The notes: generated from the letters alone by a model not told the origin. Counted from the stretch's first letter, positions 11,337 through 24,169 are shown. The stretch is DNA of 64,000 nucleotides from Stercorarius parasiticus (GCA_013396915.1 VWZL01004638.1:1670453-1734452), one strand, 5' to 3'. Program-made: numbers and translations.

Positions 11337-14300
11337 TATAAATGCTTATTGGACGCGATTTACTTGAGTTATGCCTGCTTCACCAAAGTTTGTTAAAGGC
11401 AAATAACACCTGCAACTTTTAATGCATTATGACTTTTCTATCAGCAAATGTATAACAAAATATAATCTTAATGTTATTAAAACAGAAACAAAACTATTTT
11501 GTAAGGTCTATGGCAGTATGAGATAAGCTGATCTGACTGAAAAGTATTCCTTTTTTTGGATTGGGTTTGTTTATCAGGGCTAGTCTGATCAATTCTTTGA
11601 GCTGACTGACCATGTAGCTTCACAAACATTAATGCTGGCTCAAGGGAAGCGGAAGGGATGCCTGGCAGAGAGCACCAGGAGAACACAACCATCGCTTTTG
11701 TCAACGGTGTCAATTTACTTTGACTTGATTGAGATGCGAAGCAATACCACAGTTAGATAACCTAGGTGAATTGAGGCTTTAGTGGTTTGAGGTCAATAAT
11801 GCCCAGACTTTAAACCCCAAACCACCTACATACATCACAAAGCATTAGGCTCACGTGTTCACAAGGAACAGCAGTACTGACGCAGCCCCTGCCCTTGCGA
11901 CTAGCTCCTGTAACTTTATTCATGAAGGAGCATCATGTAGCAGAACTGATCTCTACACTAGAAAGGTATGGATCATGAAACTTTAGGAGCAATTATCGTA
12001 ACATCCAACTCAAGGATAAATGAAAACATATATTAAAGTGACTGCTTTTACACTCTTGCTCAAAAGCAGACATAAATACAGCACCAGTAACTCCAGTAAT
12101 ATCCGGGTAGCAATGGCTCTCATTTCAAATAGCAAAACATATTTTCTTCTGATTTCTCACTTAGCCACTTACACCTTCATCTGAACTATCTGACAAACTA
12201 TCTTGGAAACATCATTCCTGTCATTTACAATCCAGAGTCATGAAGGAGCAGCCAAGGTACTTGACATTTCTGTTGATTCTGACAAATGATTCATATAGAG
12301 CCGAAAACCATCAGTGCACCCAAAACATTTTATGCATTAAAAAAAACTAGAGAAATGTGGAAAAAAAAGTGAAAAATACTCACATGCAGCACATACACTG
12401 ATGGACATACACATACGTCCACAGAAAACTAAGTTAAACCTCTGCTGGTGTCTAAAATATCTTTTGGGTTCTCTGTAAGCCAAATACAGGCAAATCAGTG
12501 TTAGCAGTTTGGGTCTTGACCAGCCTGACAGCTTGCTCATTCAAAGTTTTTATGACTTCAGTGCTACTAGAACTTCCTGGCGGGCCTGCCCTGTCTTTGG
12601 GTTACTTCTGCAGAGGAGAATTAGAGAGTTGTATCTGTAGAAAATTAGGGGTGAAGATGTCTGGTGTGAAATGCTCCAAGGAAAAAATGCAGTTAGTGTT
12701 GGGAGAGGGTCCTAGCCTCCAGCATCCCTCCCATCTCCTGCATTTCCTCACAACTTTAGGTGAAAAATACTAAAGACTGTCCACACAAAAGCCTCATAAA
12801 TCCATGAGTTCTTCAAGAAGAAAAGGATAAATGTTAAAAAACTTGGCTGCACTTGAATGCAAAAGAAAAGAAAAAAGATTGGATTCTAAGTTCATGCTTA
12901 GCAAGTAAATGGTCAGGATTAAGACTGGTGTAATCAAGAATAAGGATGACAGCCTTACTAGATCTGAATTTCACCACTGCAACTTAGTGTAGAAGTAACT
13001 CTAATGTGGCCTGTGAAATTTTCACTGATGACTATGTTAGTAATTGATTAAGCGATAAAATGATGACTGTGTCAAATGTATAAAAACACTACCTGATTTG
13101 CTCTTATAACAACAGTTCCTTAGCATTTTACTTACTCTGAAAATCGGGTTTTCAAACATAACAAGCAAAAGTGCTTTCTGGTTTCTATCTGTCACTGAGT
13201 AATGCAGAAACACAAGCTGTTACTTGCAATTCCCTTTCACTAACACAATGATCAGCCCAAGGACTATTAAGAAAGTCTGCACACAGTCCCTTTGAGGAAC
13301 AAACAAAAGCCATTCTGTGTACACAAAGTACTTTCAGTTGGATAAAACATTTCGTGGGTCACGATCAATGTTTCATATCCTGATAAATTTAGATTAGCAG
13401 CTGTACTCCTTTACAAAGGTGGGTGAAAAAAAGCTCCTTGTTCAATAGACCTTCCAAAGGCTGGATGTCTCAAAAAAGCCTCTAAAATAGCTTTTTTTTT
13501 TTTCTCTCCAGAAATCAATATGCTTTAAAACATTTTACCTTCAAGAGTTATTGCGCTTTAAAAAGAGCATATTAAATGCAGTACTGTTCCCCCAAATAGT
13601 TTTTAATCTAGCTCCCCCAAATACGATGTTATTATATCCAAAGACACTACACTCCAACATTTAATGTGCAAAACATACAGTCTTCTCTCATGGATTCATT
13701 TTTATATTTGTTATCCAGAACTCAAACAAAATATCTTAATTTAACACAATTCATGGCAGGTAGGAAGGGGCGAGAGGACACAACATTAGTCCTACTGACA
13801 TCCTTTGTGCTTTCCAGCTAGTAAAAGATTTATGTAGTACTTTGGTCTTCTGCTGACTTTGCTTCATAGTGAATGTGCATGTATAGCAATTTTACAATTA
13901 AAATCAATGTAAAAACTTTTGGATCTCTTGTTTTGTTTGTTAGTCTGTTCTTTGCAGTAACATCCCGGCAGAGCAATACCTAATATGTTTTGTTATACTG
14001 AATGCTATTTTAAGTATCTTAACACAAGACATATATGAAGAAGGCGTTACTACAACAAACTAAAGCATTTCATCTTGTTTCTGTTCTAAAATCATGAAAT
14101 AATGACTTGCAAGCAAATCTGATTCTTGAATACAAGAAGGATAAGCAATATTAGGATTTGGCACAAAATCTCCACAAACTCATTAAAATCGGTGGGTTCT
14201 AAATTAGTACATTAGCTTCCAGCAACAGCCAAGGATTAAAATAAGCCTAATGTTAAAGCCTAGTAACAAAAGGAGGTTATGTCCTTTTAACCATAGGACT

Positions 14301-15033
14301 TATAGCTTCTCTATCATTTCTTATGGCTATCTGCAGCTTCTACATCTTCTGCTCTTCACTGTTGTCCCATTAACTCTTACACATCCACTGAACATGAAGG
14401 GTGACAAAAATCATGATCACGGCTTGTGGTAACCCATGCAAGACCACTTATGAGGTACATGAACAATACGATAAAGAAGAGGCCCTGGGCAAAATACAAC
14501 AGGATTCAACATCATTCGACAGTTATTTACATAGACCTCAGAATGTAAATTACAAATCAACAACATTGTTTATGTAAGGTATTATTGATTTTATTCACTC
14601 ATATCAAAAGAGCGTTGAAAAGGATAGTGAAAGCTTGCCTAGGCTCTCCCTCTCCTTGGCAAGAACAGGCACAGCTCTGCTGAGTTGTTAGCCTGTGTCA
14701 CAGCCCTGGAAAACTAGTCCAGATGCTAGTCAAAGGGAGAGGTTCAGTCCAGTATTGGTAGCAGACACTGCTGGTAGGATGCGTCTTTCATGTTCAATTT
14801 TCCACCCACAGGAGGAGGTGCTACCCTTATGCCTTCTGCCTACCTAACGGCTATTGTCATGGCCAGCATTAAGCTAAAAAATTTATCCTTCCTCTTCAGC
14901 CAGCAGTCTGTCAAAACTCTACTCCAGAGCAGCTGGGAGAGCAAAATTTATTTTTGCCTACATTGTTGAGAAGCCCTGAGTCAGCTCTGCTAGAATGATC
15001 CCTCATGATGAAAAATTTACAGCTTTTACCCTG

Positions 15034-15056
15034 CCTCCCTCCCTCCCTCCCTCCCT
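15034..15056. repeat. (CCCT)n microsatellite, G-quadruplex-capable on minus strand
   Basis: Five CCC runs are separated by single T bases. The minus strand therefore has five GGG tracts with one-base loops, which meets the usual G3+N1-7 quadruplex rule. Confidence 0.9.
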
Positions 15057-18000
15057 TTTAATATTTTTCCCTTTTCCCCATAGTGTTCTTCCCAATTGGA
15101 TTTGGCAACCTCCCCAATTCCCGTTTAACATTCTCCATCATCATTTTCAAAATAAATGTATCTCGCATCGTGCCTCTATTTCAAGACCTCTGTCCTTTGT
15201 TTTTAGACTGATGGCTTTTAAAGGGTGAGCCAAATCCCTAAATGTTTTAAATCAATAGCGTTCTTTGAGAGTTGCTTTAATCACTTAGACAAGACACCTA
15301 TGCAATTTCTAGGAGCAAAGTCACAACTCACGGAAGGAGTGAGTTATGCAAGATACTGCCATCAGCTGAGAAGTGCTGTGAACATCTATAGATGTTGGAA
15401 TGTGCACAGTCAGCTAAAAATACTTAGCAAAGCACAGAAATTGACTCTGAAATAAGAAAGGCAATCAAGTAATACCTCTCTTTCCAGTTCCCTGCCAAGT
15501 ACAATTACCTCTACCCACTACAAGGCTCCAGCCCATTATGGTTGATGATAATCAGCAGGATGGAGAAGAAAACAGAGCTTTCTGTCAGTGCCATCTGGAC
15601 AGGAGGCGAAGGGAACCAACCTACTTGCTGCTACCTAAAACCAGCCCTAAGTCAGTCAGGGGAAAAACTCCCACTGGGTTTACTCCAGAATTTGCTGGGC
15701 TTAATTTACAAGGAAATTTTCCATCCCTGAAGAAAGTCGCAGCTTAAAGAAACATCTAGAATAAATTGTGTGTTCCGGCGCAATATTTTAGAAGCAACTT
15801 CATAGAAAACAAATACAAACATTTTCTTCAGTTTGCCAGGAGATTTCTCTGGATTTCATTTTGATCTCTGTACTTTGCCCTTGCATTGGTTTATAAATAA
15901 ATTCTTTGTTTATGATCTCTGAGAATGATTCTGCCACATCAACAAGTGAAAGAGAAGAAAAACTGACCTAGATACCAACACAGGTTTACATCTTGTTATT
16001 ATCCATTTTTGTGTATGTTACTTGGTTATGAGTGGCAAAAAAATCTGTAGGCGGTAACTGCTATTCACACTCCACCTCTCCTTGCCTTTGGAATGGGGGA
16101 ATGCTGCATCTGTGCTCTGAGGATGCCAGATCGCTGCCGGCGCCTGCCTACATTCAGCTGGCAGGCAGCCCTCGGGGGTAGCACAGCAGCTGGCAGCAGT
16201 CGGGACAACCCTTCAGGTTTCTGCTTTTTTCCTAAAACTGTACCAGCCCTAGACAAGATGTAGTCAAAGCATCGGGATTATACTAAACTACACGTAGTTA
16301 CTAAAAGACAGCGGAATACAGATTCCAAAAGAATACGTCATATTCCAAAGCTGTCTCTTGTGAAACTTCAGATTTCTGTGTTGCTATTAACAGATTGCCT
16401 CTCTTAGCAGAAACATACCAAATTTGGATTCATTCTTTCCTTTCTTCCTAACAGTATGCCTAGAATCTTTAATGAAGAAATAATTTCAGTTGAAGGATAG
16501 AAATTCTAAGTCCTTAAAAAGTGGTTACCTGCAGGTGGCAGAGCTGGGAGCTGCCTGCTCACCTTCTGGGCAGGGGAAACAGCTTTTGGGGGGCTGTGCG
16601 GAGCCGACTCCCAGTCAGAGACACCAAGATAACTGGAAACAAGACCACATGCAAGGACCCATGCACAAAACCACTGTGAGCAGAGACAAAATTACAGAAC
16701 CTTTGTATTTTTATTGTATTTGACCAGAGAAGCATCTTGAAATACATCACATCTCAATTCAGTAATAAGAAAAGTAGTCCCTTAGGCAACAACAGCCAGG
16801 TGAGAGGAGCATGGGGCATCCCCCAAGCAGAGGAAATAGAAATATTCTGTATGCTGTACATCCAAGTAGATACTGTGAGTCAACAGTAACCTGACCTTCA
16901 CATAGAATACGTAATGTCTAGCAGCAGAGTTAGGGTTGAACATCAAAATCTCATTTCCGACTACTGATCTGTGAAATGCTTGTAGACAGTAGAAGAGTTT
17001 CAGAGAACAAATAACACAAAAGAAATATCAACAAACAAACTATGATATTTAATGAAGCATAAGATATACTTTTTATTTTTACTGACTGATCCATGCACCT
17101 GCAGATCTAGTATTTCAGAAAATGCTGTTAACAATGGGAGAACACCGTTGTTTTGTAAAGAGTAGTTTTGTCTTCATACACCTATTGAAGAAGGCAATAG
17201 CATTTCTAGGGAAACAAGTTGAAGTTTTTTATTATTTAGCTAATTTCGTGCTTTTAAAAGAAAGAACATATCTTTAAGTGTAAATTTTGTAAGCTGGGCA
17301 TTTTGTCAAAACAGGTTTTTTTCTTAATTAACATTACAAATGTTTCTGACAATTGAAAAAGATGCCAGTAATACTGATGTTATGAAACCTCAGCTGTTTA
17401 GAGTAATGGAGACTGAATATTGAGTAGATGCATTGCTGACTCCTTGAAGATTCTGTTATATAAATGTATTTGTTTCATTCCAGAAATAAAATAGATCTCA
17501 TTGCATTTTGTTGTCCACATGGGATAATGCAAAATAGAATCTAATGATTCTATTGACATTAATTTGATAAATCCAACGATTTTATTACCACCAATGATGG
17601 TAAACTGATCTAGAAAATATATTTTTAGCAATAGCCAAACCATGCAGTCAGAGCTATGTTTATTTACAGTATAAAGGTTTGTACCTGTAACTTGGAATTA
17701 ATAACATATTTAAGTGGCTTGAATCAGCCAAAGAGTCACCTGAGCCTGTGAAGCTGTCAGCAGGAACTCCTTCACAGCTGCAGCCCAATGGGTTGTAGTA
17801 CATACATACAGGATGCAAGGTAAAATTGTACACCTCGATTACATTTGGAATATGATGATGAAACGATTGCAAGGACTGAAAAATGAGAAAATAATTTACA
17901 CTTTGAATTTACAGTCTTTATGCTGGGGGAGAATAAAGTTCTACTTACTACTGAGTAGAATAGGGCAAGGTACTTTTATAAATTTCTTAGCGGTCTTTAC

Positions 18001-20238
18001 TGGCACCCTATATTTTACTGTCTTAAAGAGCCATTTCTACCCAAGAATTAGAAAAAAAAAAAGATATTTCATTTTTTTTCCTTCTCATTTTTCCTTCCCA
18101 ACACACCCTTTAGTGGTGTGTTTGTCCTCCGTTTCTCCTTGGGCAGCTGTCCGCCCCCATCCCTCTCGTGTTCATTCCCATGCTGAATAAGCATGGACAA
18201 CCTCCAGTTTACACTGCTGCTCTTCTCTCCCTCCAGGATTATCCGCAGAATTTGAGGTGCAGACATTTAAGAAACAATATATATGTGTGTTACTAGAGCT
18301 AAGAGGTAATTCCAGTAGTTCAGAGCAGTAAATAAGTTGTTCATTTTGAGGGAATCAGCTAATACAAGCTTTAAATGTTCTGAGCACTATAGGAGAAACT
18401 GATGTAGCACAGAAAATAAACGGATGCCTGCAAATGTCATCTGTTCCAGGAGGCACTAAAGGGACAATGAGGACAGAGAAAATATGCAAAAAAAGTCCGC
18501 ACACTTCTTCATCTGCAGTCGCTGGAAGATGTATGTGTTGGGTGAGGAGGGAGAAAGAAATCTGGGCCAGACAAGCTTTATTTGTTGGCATGGCTCCTTT
18601 TTTGTCTGCCACTTCATGTTAAAACACTCTGTTGTTCTGAACTGAAGTAAAATAGTCCCTCCCTTCTTTTATCTTGTACTCCTTTAGAGTTACATCATGT
18701 TTGTTTAAAGTTTCCTGCAAAATATAGACTGTATGTTTGTTTAAACCCACCAAGTGTTCTGCTTTAGACCACAAAGCTGAAGAAAGGTTAGAAGTGGGCT
18801 CTTATTGAGGGGCACTTACTCTGTTTCACAGTGAAAACGTTCCCTTTCTCTGGACAAGAGCACAGAAGTCTATTATTTTAGCATTATTAAAATGGATATC
18901 AAAACATCTTTAAACCTATTGTAAGATGGAAATTGAAAATAAGTTTTTTCAGTGTCTTTTTCCTTCTCTCCATTAGTGGTAATTATGCGATCATTTATTA
19001 TTTCTTTTTTTTTTGGTGAATGTGGACAATTATCAAGGTACATCATACATTAAAATTTTTGATTCAAAATGACAAGGCAATAGGGTATGCTAAAATGCAT
19101 CCGCAAAGGATTTGAGATTGCTGCATGGGAAACACATAATCTCTTCTTTTTGAGATGCAAATTTCCACATGAAATATAAAAATTGTCTGCAGCCAACAAC
19201 AAAAAATAACAGAGCTATCTTGTGCCATCTCAATACACAGTTGAACATACTTATCCATCAGAGTTTTTGCTGCTGCATAAATGATGTACACATACTTGAC
19301 AGTTCTGAATAGGTGTGTTGCTTTTGACTTAAAAACAAATAATCCTGTTTATCTGTGAAGAATACAGGTATGACTAGATGCCGAGAAGTTATTGTGAAAG
19401 GAATAAAAACAAGACCGGGTGCTGAGTGTTATAAAGTTCAGACCGTACGAGATATTTTTGGATGGCTGAACCCTGACAAAATCAATTTACTTTAATGGTT
19501 GCAAGAACACATCCACAAAGACCTGACTTACAGGATGAAGACCTTCTGCACTACCAGTAGGCAATTTTCTTAGATAACTTGTAAACACACCAAAAATGCA
19601 CATTTCTTCCTTGATTTTTACATAGTAGGTTTTTTTCTTTTGGTCATAAGATGCTTCATACCAGAAAATAAAAATAAAAAGGTTGAACATGGGATGTTTT
19701 ATAAGATAAATAAATTCCACATTTGATAGCGCAAAGAGGTGCAAAGATCCTATTCTACAAACATAAAGTTAGCTGTTAAAGTTATGAGCCACATCTGACA
19801 GAAAGCAAAATATAGCAGTGGGGTTTTTTACTTCATAAGTATACAACATATAAATACCAGCAGACAGGATCATATTTTCCAGAAAGCTGAAAAAAACCCA
19901 CTGAAAGTCTGCAGACTACAGTTCAGAGGTGAACTACTGAAGAGCTGTAGCATGCTCTAATGCTGTTTGGGCTTGTAGCTGAAGAAGCTCTTTGTGGACA
20001 AGGAGTCCATGTACCAAAGGAGAGGAAAGATGGAAACTTGTGGTATGCTTGGACAAAGAAAGTATGAGAAAGATAAAATCACAGTTCTAACTGTTAAGAT
20101 TAAGAAGCAAAGTAGACAAACAGGATTTGCTTGCCTTTCTTCAAAATAGGATCGAAAACCAGGTATCGTTATTGACATTTTAAAGGTTCTGAGAAATGTT
20201 AGGAAGAATTTCATGACCACACTGTCTCTTCAATTTTG

Positions 20239-20240
<2 letters not shown>
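15057..20240. other. Non-coding sequence, no gene recognised
   Basis: The interval is AT-rich with no identified exon. A modest GC-rich patch with several CpGs lies at about 16070-16215, and a CTCF-like near-consensus at 16528-16541. The longest frame (17813-18190, +, 125 codons) has no domain and ends in a low-complexity pyrimidine stretch. Confidence 0.6.
16528..16541 (+). promoter_or_regulatory. CTCF-like near-consensus
   Basis: CCTGCAGGTGGCAG matches CCASYAGRKGGCRS at 13 of 14 positions; the mismatch is the third base. CTCF is the vertebrate insulator and loop-anchor zinc-finger protein. Occupancy cannot be judged from sequence alone. Confidence 0.4.

Positions 20241-20271
<31 letters not shown>
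20241..20271 (-). repeat. 31-base poly-T (poly-A on the minus strand)
   Basis: This uninterrupted run is the longest homopolymer in the window. On the minus strand it is an A31 tract at the 3' side of the tRNA-like relic. It may be a retroposition tail or an expanded homopolymer. No target-site duplication was found. Confidence 0.9.
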
Positions 20272-20274
<3 letters not shown>

Positions 20275-20329
20275 TTTTGAAAGGGAAAGACAGCCAAATT
20301 TCTTTATGTCCTTATTCTTCTAGTTACCA

Positions 20330-20399
20330 CTGTCGTGCTTTGGCCTGGGCTGGCCACCAAAGTGAATGACAGATGCTCTACTGACTGATCTAACCAGAC
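20330..20399 (-). pseudogene. tRNA-Lys-like relic, possible tRNA-derived SINE head
   Basis: Read on the minus strand from 20399, the sequence begins GTCTGGTTAGATCAGTCAGT and continues AGAGCATC. Aligned by eye to the vertebrate tRNA-Lys 5' half, the first 28 positions agree at about 23 and the first 48 at about 34. The A box is recognisable apart from two changed positions. The anticodon loop is altered and the T arm/B box is degenerate, so this is not a working tRNA. About 60 bases of unrelated sequence and then A31 follow on the same strand, an arrangement expected of a tRNA-derived SINE or a retroposed tRNA chimera. Against this, the tail is pure while the body is diverged. Confidence 0.42.
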
Positions 20400-22854
20400 A
20401 AACCACAAAGACCAAAAAGGATCCAAATCTGAAGCAAATGTGAAAGCTTGGTATCACCAATGAGATACAATGTACAATTTCCTGATCCATCCTTTTCCTG
20501 GAGATCTGCACTATACTGTACTGCTCAACATGCCAGCAGGATATTTTAATCCGGTTTAATTTCAGCCTGTTAGCTTGTCTCATAGAAAATAACCAGGAAG
20601 CTGCGGGAGGAATTCCTTAGACAGAAGATACTAAAAACTTCGTTGCTCAAGTATGGTTGGTTTTTGTATTTTTTGTATGATTTTATGTATTTTCAATTGT
20701 CCTACAACGTAGCTTCAAAACAAGGACACAACATGGCCTTTTTCTGCATGAGCTGTAAGCTTTCATAAACAGAAAAAAAATCTCTATGTGCCTTCACTAC
20801 AGGTGAATTTTGTCAGTGAATTCGACAAAAATTTTGAGAAATAGCCAATGTTTTATTATTTTTCAGTGTTTAACTATTTTTACTATCTTGCATAGGTAAA
20901 TAAGAAATGAAATCACTGCTGTAATTCTTGTCACAAGATGCTCCTTGAGACGTAATTTCTATCCAATGAAACTGAAACCTTATTAGAAAATTGGTTAAAC
21001 ACCCCAATGACTCGATGAATTCAGATCCACAGTTAAATAGCATCACTGAAAAAAATGTTTTATTAGCATAGTAGTTTATCCCAAAGGACCCTGAAAAGTC
21101 CCATATTCCAGTGGAATACAACGATGACTGAGAAGTATTTAACAGAATATTAACCTTTTGTTAAATACTTGGCAGGGGGAGGGGAAGTAAAAATAAAACC
21201 TGAAAAATTAGATAAACCATGAAAATGTGGGCAGTGCCTAATAGAGAACTGGAAAATCATACCATACATTTGTCAGAGCTATCAATAAACATATAGTAAT
21301 AATGTTTTCTTCATCACCTTTTAGCTTTTTTTTGAGATGATGCTTTTAGAGGACAATGCCCAGGAACTGATCAGAGGTGGTATTACAATTGGATAAAGAC
21401 AATTAGGGGCACCATGGAGAATCCATTGTGCATATCAAACAATGCAGTCTTCAGGCATTTTATGGAATTCTTTTACGCATTTGCACTTCAGCTGTAAGTT
21501 TTTATACAACTGCGACATATGAAGAGAGAATTTCAGATTTCAAAACAGGAAATGATACTCCTTAAGTCTAGAGGAAAGGTTTTCTAGTAATTGCAAACTA
21601 GCGTAACTCCGCCAAAGTGAAAGGGTATGGAATGGATTTCACTGTTTATGGATCTGATCCTTGTTAAGCACAAAGTATTGTAAATGATGCAGTTTCTTTT
21701 AGTAGCTTTGTATTTCTTTTATTTCTTTCCCCTGGAATTTCCCTCTGTATCTCTTTTAAACCTCTTTATTCTCTCACCATTTTCTCTGCTTCTCGGTATG
21801 GCTGGGATAATATGATTCCCAGCCATTCCCACTACTTCCAGTCTTGTGGTCTAGTGTTCATCACTGGCTCCATCATGATTTCTTGCATGCCGTTTACTTG
21901 CAGTCTGCAAATGGCCTTCCATTCAAGATCTAGAAAGGCATAGCACAGCTAAGGTTCCCAGATAAAGCACATTCTGGCTCCCAATACGGCCAATGCCTTT
22001 CCTTCAGTTTGCCATAGCCAAATGTATTATTACAGTAAAAATGAAGGCACCCTTCTTCTTCCCAACTCCTTCCTTTCCTCAGGCAAATATCAAAATGATA
22101 CAGACTCACTCAAGAGCGCACTCTTATACCTCAGATTTCTGAAAAGGTTTGGTTTGGGGGTTTTTCTCAGCCATACCACTACTGGTTATAATTTAACACA
22201 AATTTGTAACCAAACAAACAAATCCCCCCAAAACAACCGGTTTTTGTTCCAGAGTGTGAGAGGGGTCCCATCCACACAGAAGACAGTTAAATAAGTTTAC
22301 ACACCATCCTGAGGCAGAACTAATGTCTTATAAAGAAGACCCCATCTTGTAAGACCTGAAATAGAACCAATTATTTTCTAGTTTTAAAAGCCTATATAAT
22401 CAACTATTTATTCAAAAGTCAGACACTGCACAAATACAAGTGTGAATCAGTCAAAAGTAAATAGTTTGAAAAAAAACCCCAAACAATCCGAGAGCTAACT
22501 ATTTATGGTAACAGATACACTGTATGAAACATCTGGATTCACTCTTAAAATACATTTTCTCTTAAGTAAACAAAATCCAAAATCGTGGGACTGTAATAAA
22601 AATTTTTTTACAGCTTTACCAGTGAAAAATGTTAGCCTTGACAACACCAGTTAATTTACTGTCAACAAGAGCAGTTCTACTTAGAATGCAAAAAATGCCA
22701 TTTGTACTGAGTTTCCCCCCGCTTTTGTTTAAAAAACATCAAAAAAAATTAGTTCAATTTGTTTCACACTGACAAATGCTGTTTCTTCATCTCGTTCTTA
22801 TTTTTAAATGTTTTTGTCCTAACTGCAATAATCACTTTGCTGAAGGTGAAATGA
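20400..22854. other. Non-coding sequence with one perfect hairpin
   Basis: No gene or interspersed repeat was recognised. A 12-base-pair perfect inverted repeat lies at 21133-21170. Open frames are 90 codons or shorter and match nothing. Confidence 0.6.
21133..21170. repeat. Perfect 12-bp inverted repeat (hairpin)
   Basis: AAGTATTTAACA at 21133-21144 pairs with TGTTAAATACTT at 21159-21170 around a 14-base loop. The stem is AT-rich. There is no U-run that would suggest a Pol III transcript and the stem is short for a miRNA precursor. Confidence 0.8.
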
Positions 22855-22868
22855 CCACTAGATGGCAG
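22855..22868 (+). promoter_or_regulatory. CTCF consensus site
   Basis: CCACTAGATGGCAG fits CCASYAGRKGGCRS at every position. It lies about 40 bases before the CpG island that starts near 22895. A full match beside a CpG island is a much better candidate than an isolated motif, but binding is not shown by sequence. Confidence 0.65.
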
Positions 22869-22894
22869 AAGAAGGCTGGAGCTGAGCCTCTGAA

Positions 22895-23225
22895 AAAAGC
22901 AGCGCCGAAGCTCGCCTGCGTTTTTATCCGGAGCGTTTCACATACCCGTTGAAAAATTTCACCCGCTTTTTCTAGGAAAGTTGTCAGCGGTGACATAAAA
23001 AAATTCTCTCTGTGCATTACAATCTTGGCACGCTCACGCTGTTTTCCTTCCCTGAAGGCGCAAAGCCCGCGGTGTCACCCCGGTGGGCTCCCGCCCCGCG
23101 TTGCCCTCCCGTCTCCCACCCGGGCCGGCGGCCACAGCGCGGCGGGTTCCGTGGCCCCTGGAACGGCCCCGGGACGGCAGAGAGCCGTAAGGGCGGCATC
23201 CTGAGGCCACATCGCATTGACTTCT
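22895..23225. promoter_or_regulatory. Short CpG island
   Basis: CpG density rises sharply against CpG-poor surroundings. I count about 22 CpGs in roughly 175 bases (23030-23205) and about nine more at 22900-22990. An Sp1-type CCGCCCCGCG box lies at 23091-23100. In vertebrates such islands often mark promoters, including those of lncRNAs, or orphan regulatory CpG islands. A possible splice donor (CC/GTAAGG, GT at 23187) lies inside. Overlapping frames of 66-118 codons on both strands reflect GC-rich, stop-poor DNA and have no recognised domain. No gene could be attached. Confidence 0.6.
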
Positions 23226-24169
23226 CAAGGGGCCTGCGTGTTTTAGGTTGAAAACGATCAAGAACTGAATGCAGAATTCAGGATTGAGGCTAAAGGAGAG
23301 AAAGATCAAGGAAAGGGATTTAGCTTTCAGGCTTGTCAAGGAATCCAATGGTAAGATGCACAGAAACAATGCTAGACACAAAACACTCAAATATAGAAAT
23401 GAACAGATGGATTAGAAAGACCCCTTCTACTCCCTCTTCCAAAATTTGAAATCGCTCTGTATAAACAATATGAGCTGAATTAAGAGTTTAACAGAAATTA
23501 AGTGATTAACAGGTACACTGGCTCACCTGACCAGCTTCATGCATAAAAGAATACAACAAACAAATACACCTGAACAAATTAAAAAAAGCCAGGTGCGGCT
23601 CAGTTGTATTGCCACTGTAAGCAATTAAGACCCCATTGTGTTCACAATCAGGCTCCTGTACCCCACCATGTCTCTGACGAATCCAACTGCACTACCCCAG
23701 CAGAGGAGCTCACATTTTGGGCAAGTGGAAAACAACGTGTTGGCTACCTGGGAAGTTACATCCAGCTGCACTGGAGCGGTGAGTGCTGCCTGTGATATGC
23801 TGCTAACAGCACTAACAATACATTTCAGATGGGACGGCAAATTTCACTGAGGCTGCGCTGCAACTCTGCCTCTCGTTCTTGCACAGTAAGCGTCATCTGC
23901 GCTAGCCAAAGGCTTTGCACAAGAGCAGCGATGCAGCAAGACGTGTTGGGCAGCATCACAAAAAAAAAAAAAAAGCAATGTGTACGGACATTATCTCCTA
24001 TCCTAAGCTTTGTCCTAGCCGTATTATATTTCTTCATGCGCCTAGAGTTACAGTTCAGAAGCTTCAGTGTTTCTGGCTTTGGCAGAGCTCCCCTATGCAG
24101 CCCCTTAGGAGGTCTCTGAACATACACGACATGAAAACAAAAGGCAGAAATGTCATAAACTAAGGCAAC
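23226..24169. other. Interval between GC-rich patches, no gene recognised
   Basis: The sequence includes an exon-like segment (23829-23886) and an A15 run (23960-23974). The 145-codon minus-strand frame (23825-24262), longest in the window outside the gap, translates the A15 run as poly-Phe and has no known domain. I judge it a chance frame. Confidence 0.5.
23960..23974. repeat. A15 homopolymer
   Basis: Fifteen consecutive A bases; no retroposed body was recognised upstream. Confidence 0.9.

Larger units (their letters stand above)
7689..15033. other. Non-coding sequence, no gene recognised
   Basis: No exon, RNA gene or clear interspersed repeat is visible. Small features include a perfect 16-base palindrome (9716-9731), a weak CTCF-like site (9601-9612, minus) and a TA-rich tract (11311-11336). 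Open frames stay below 95 codons and match nothing recognised. Confidence 0.6.

Noticed and set aside
17813..18190. 125-codon plus-strand frame
   Set aside because: No domain; the C-terminal half comes from a pyrimidine-rich low-complexity stretch.
23017..23390. Overlapping frames on both strands in the CpG island
   Set aside because: Frames open on both strands at once are typical of GC-rich, stop-poor DNA.
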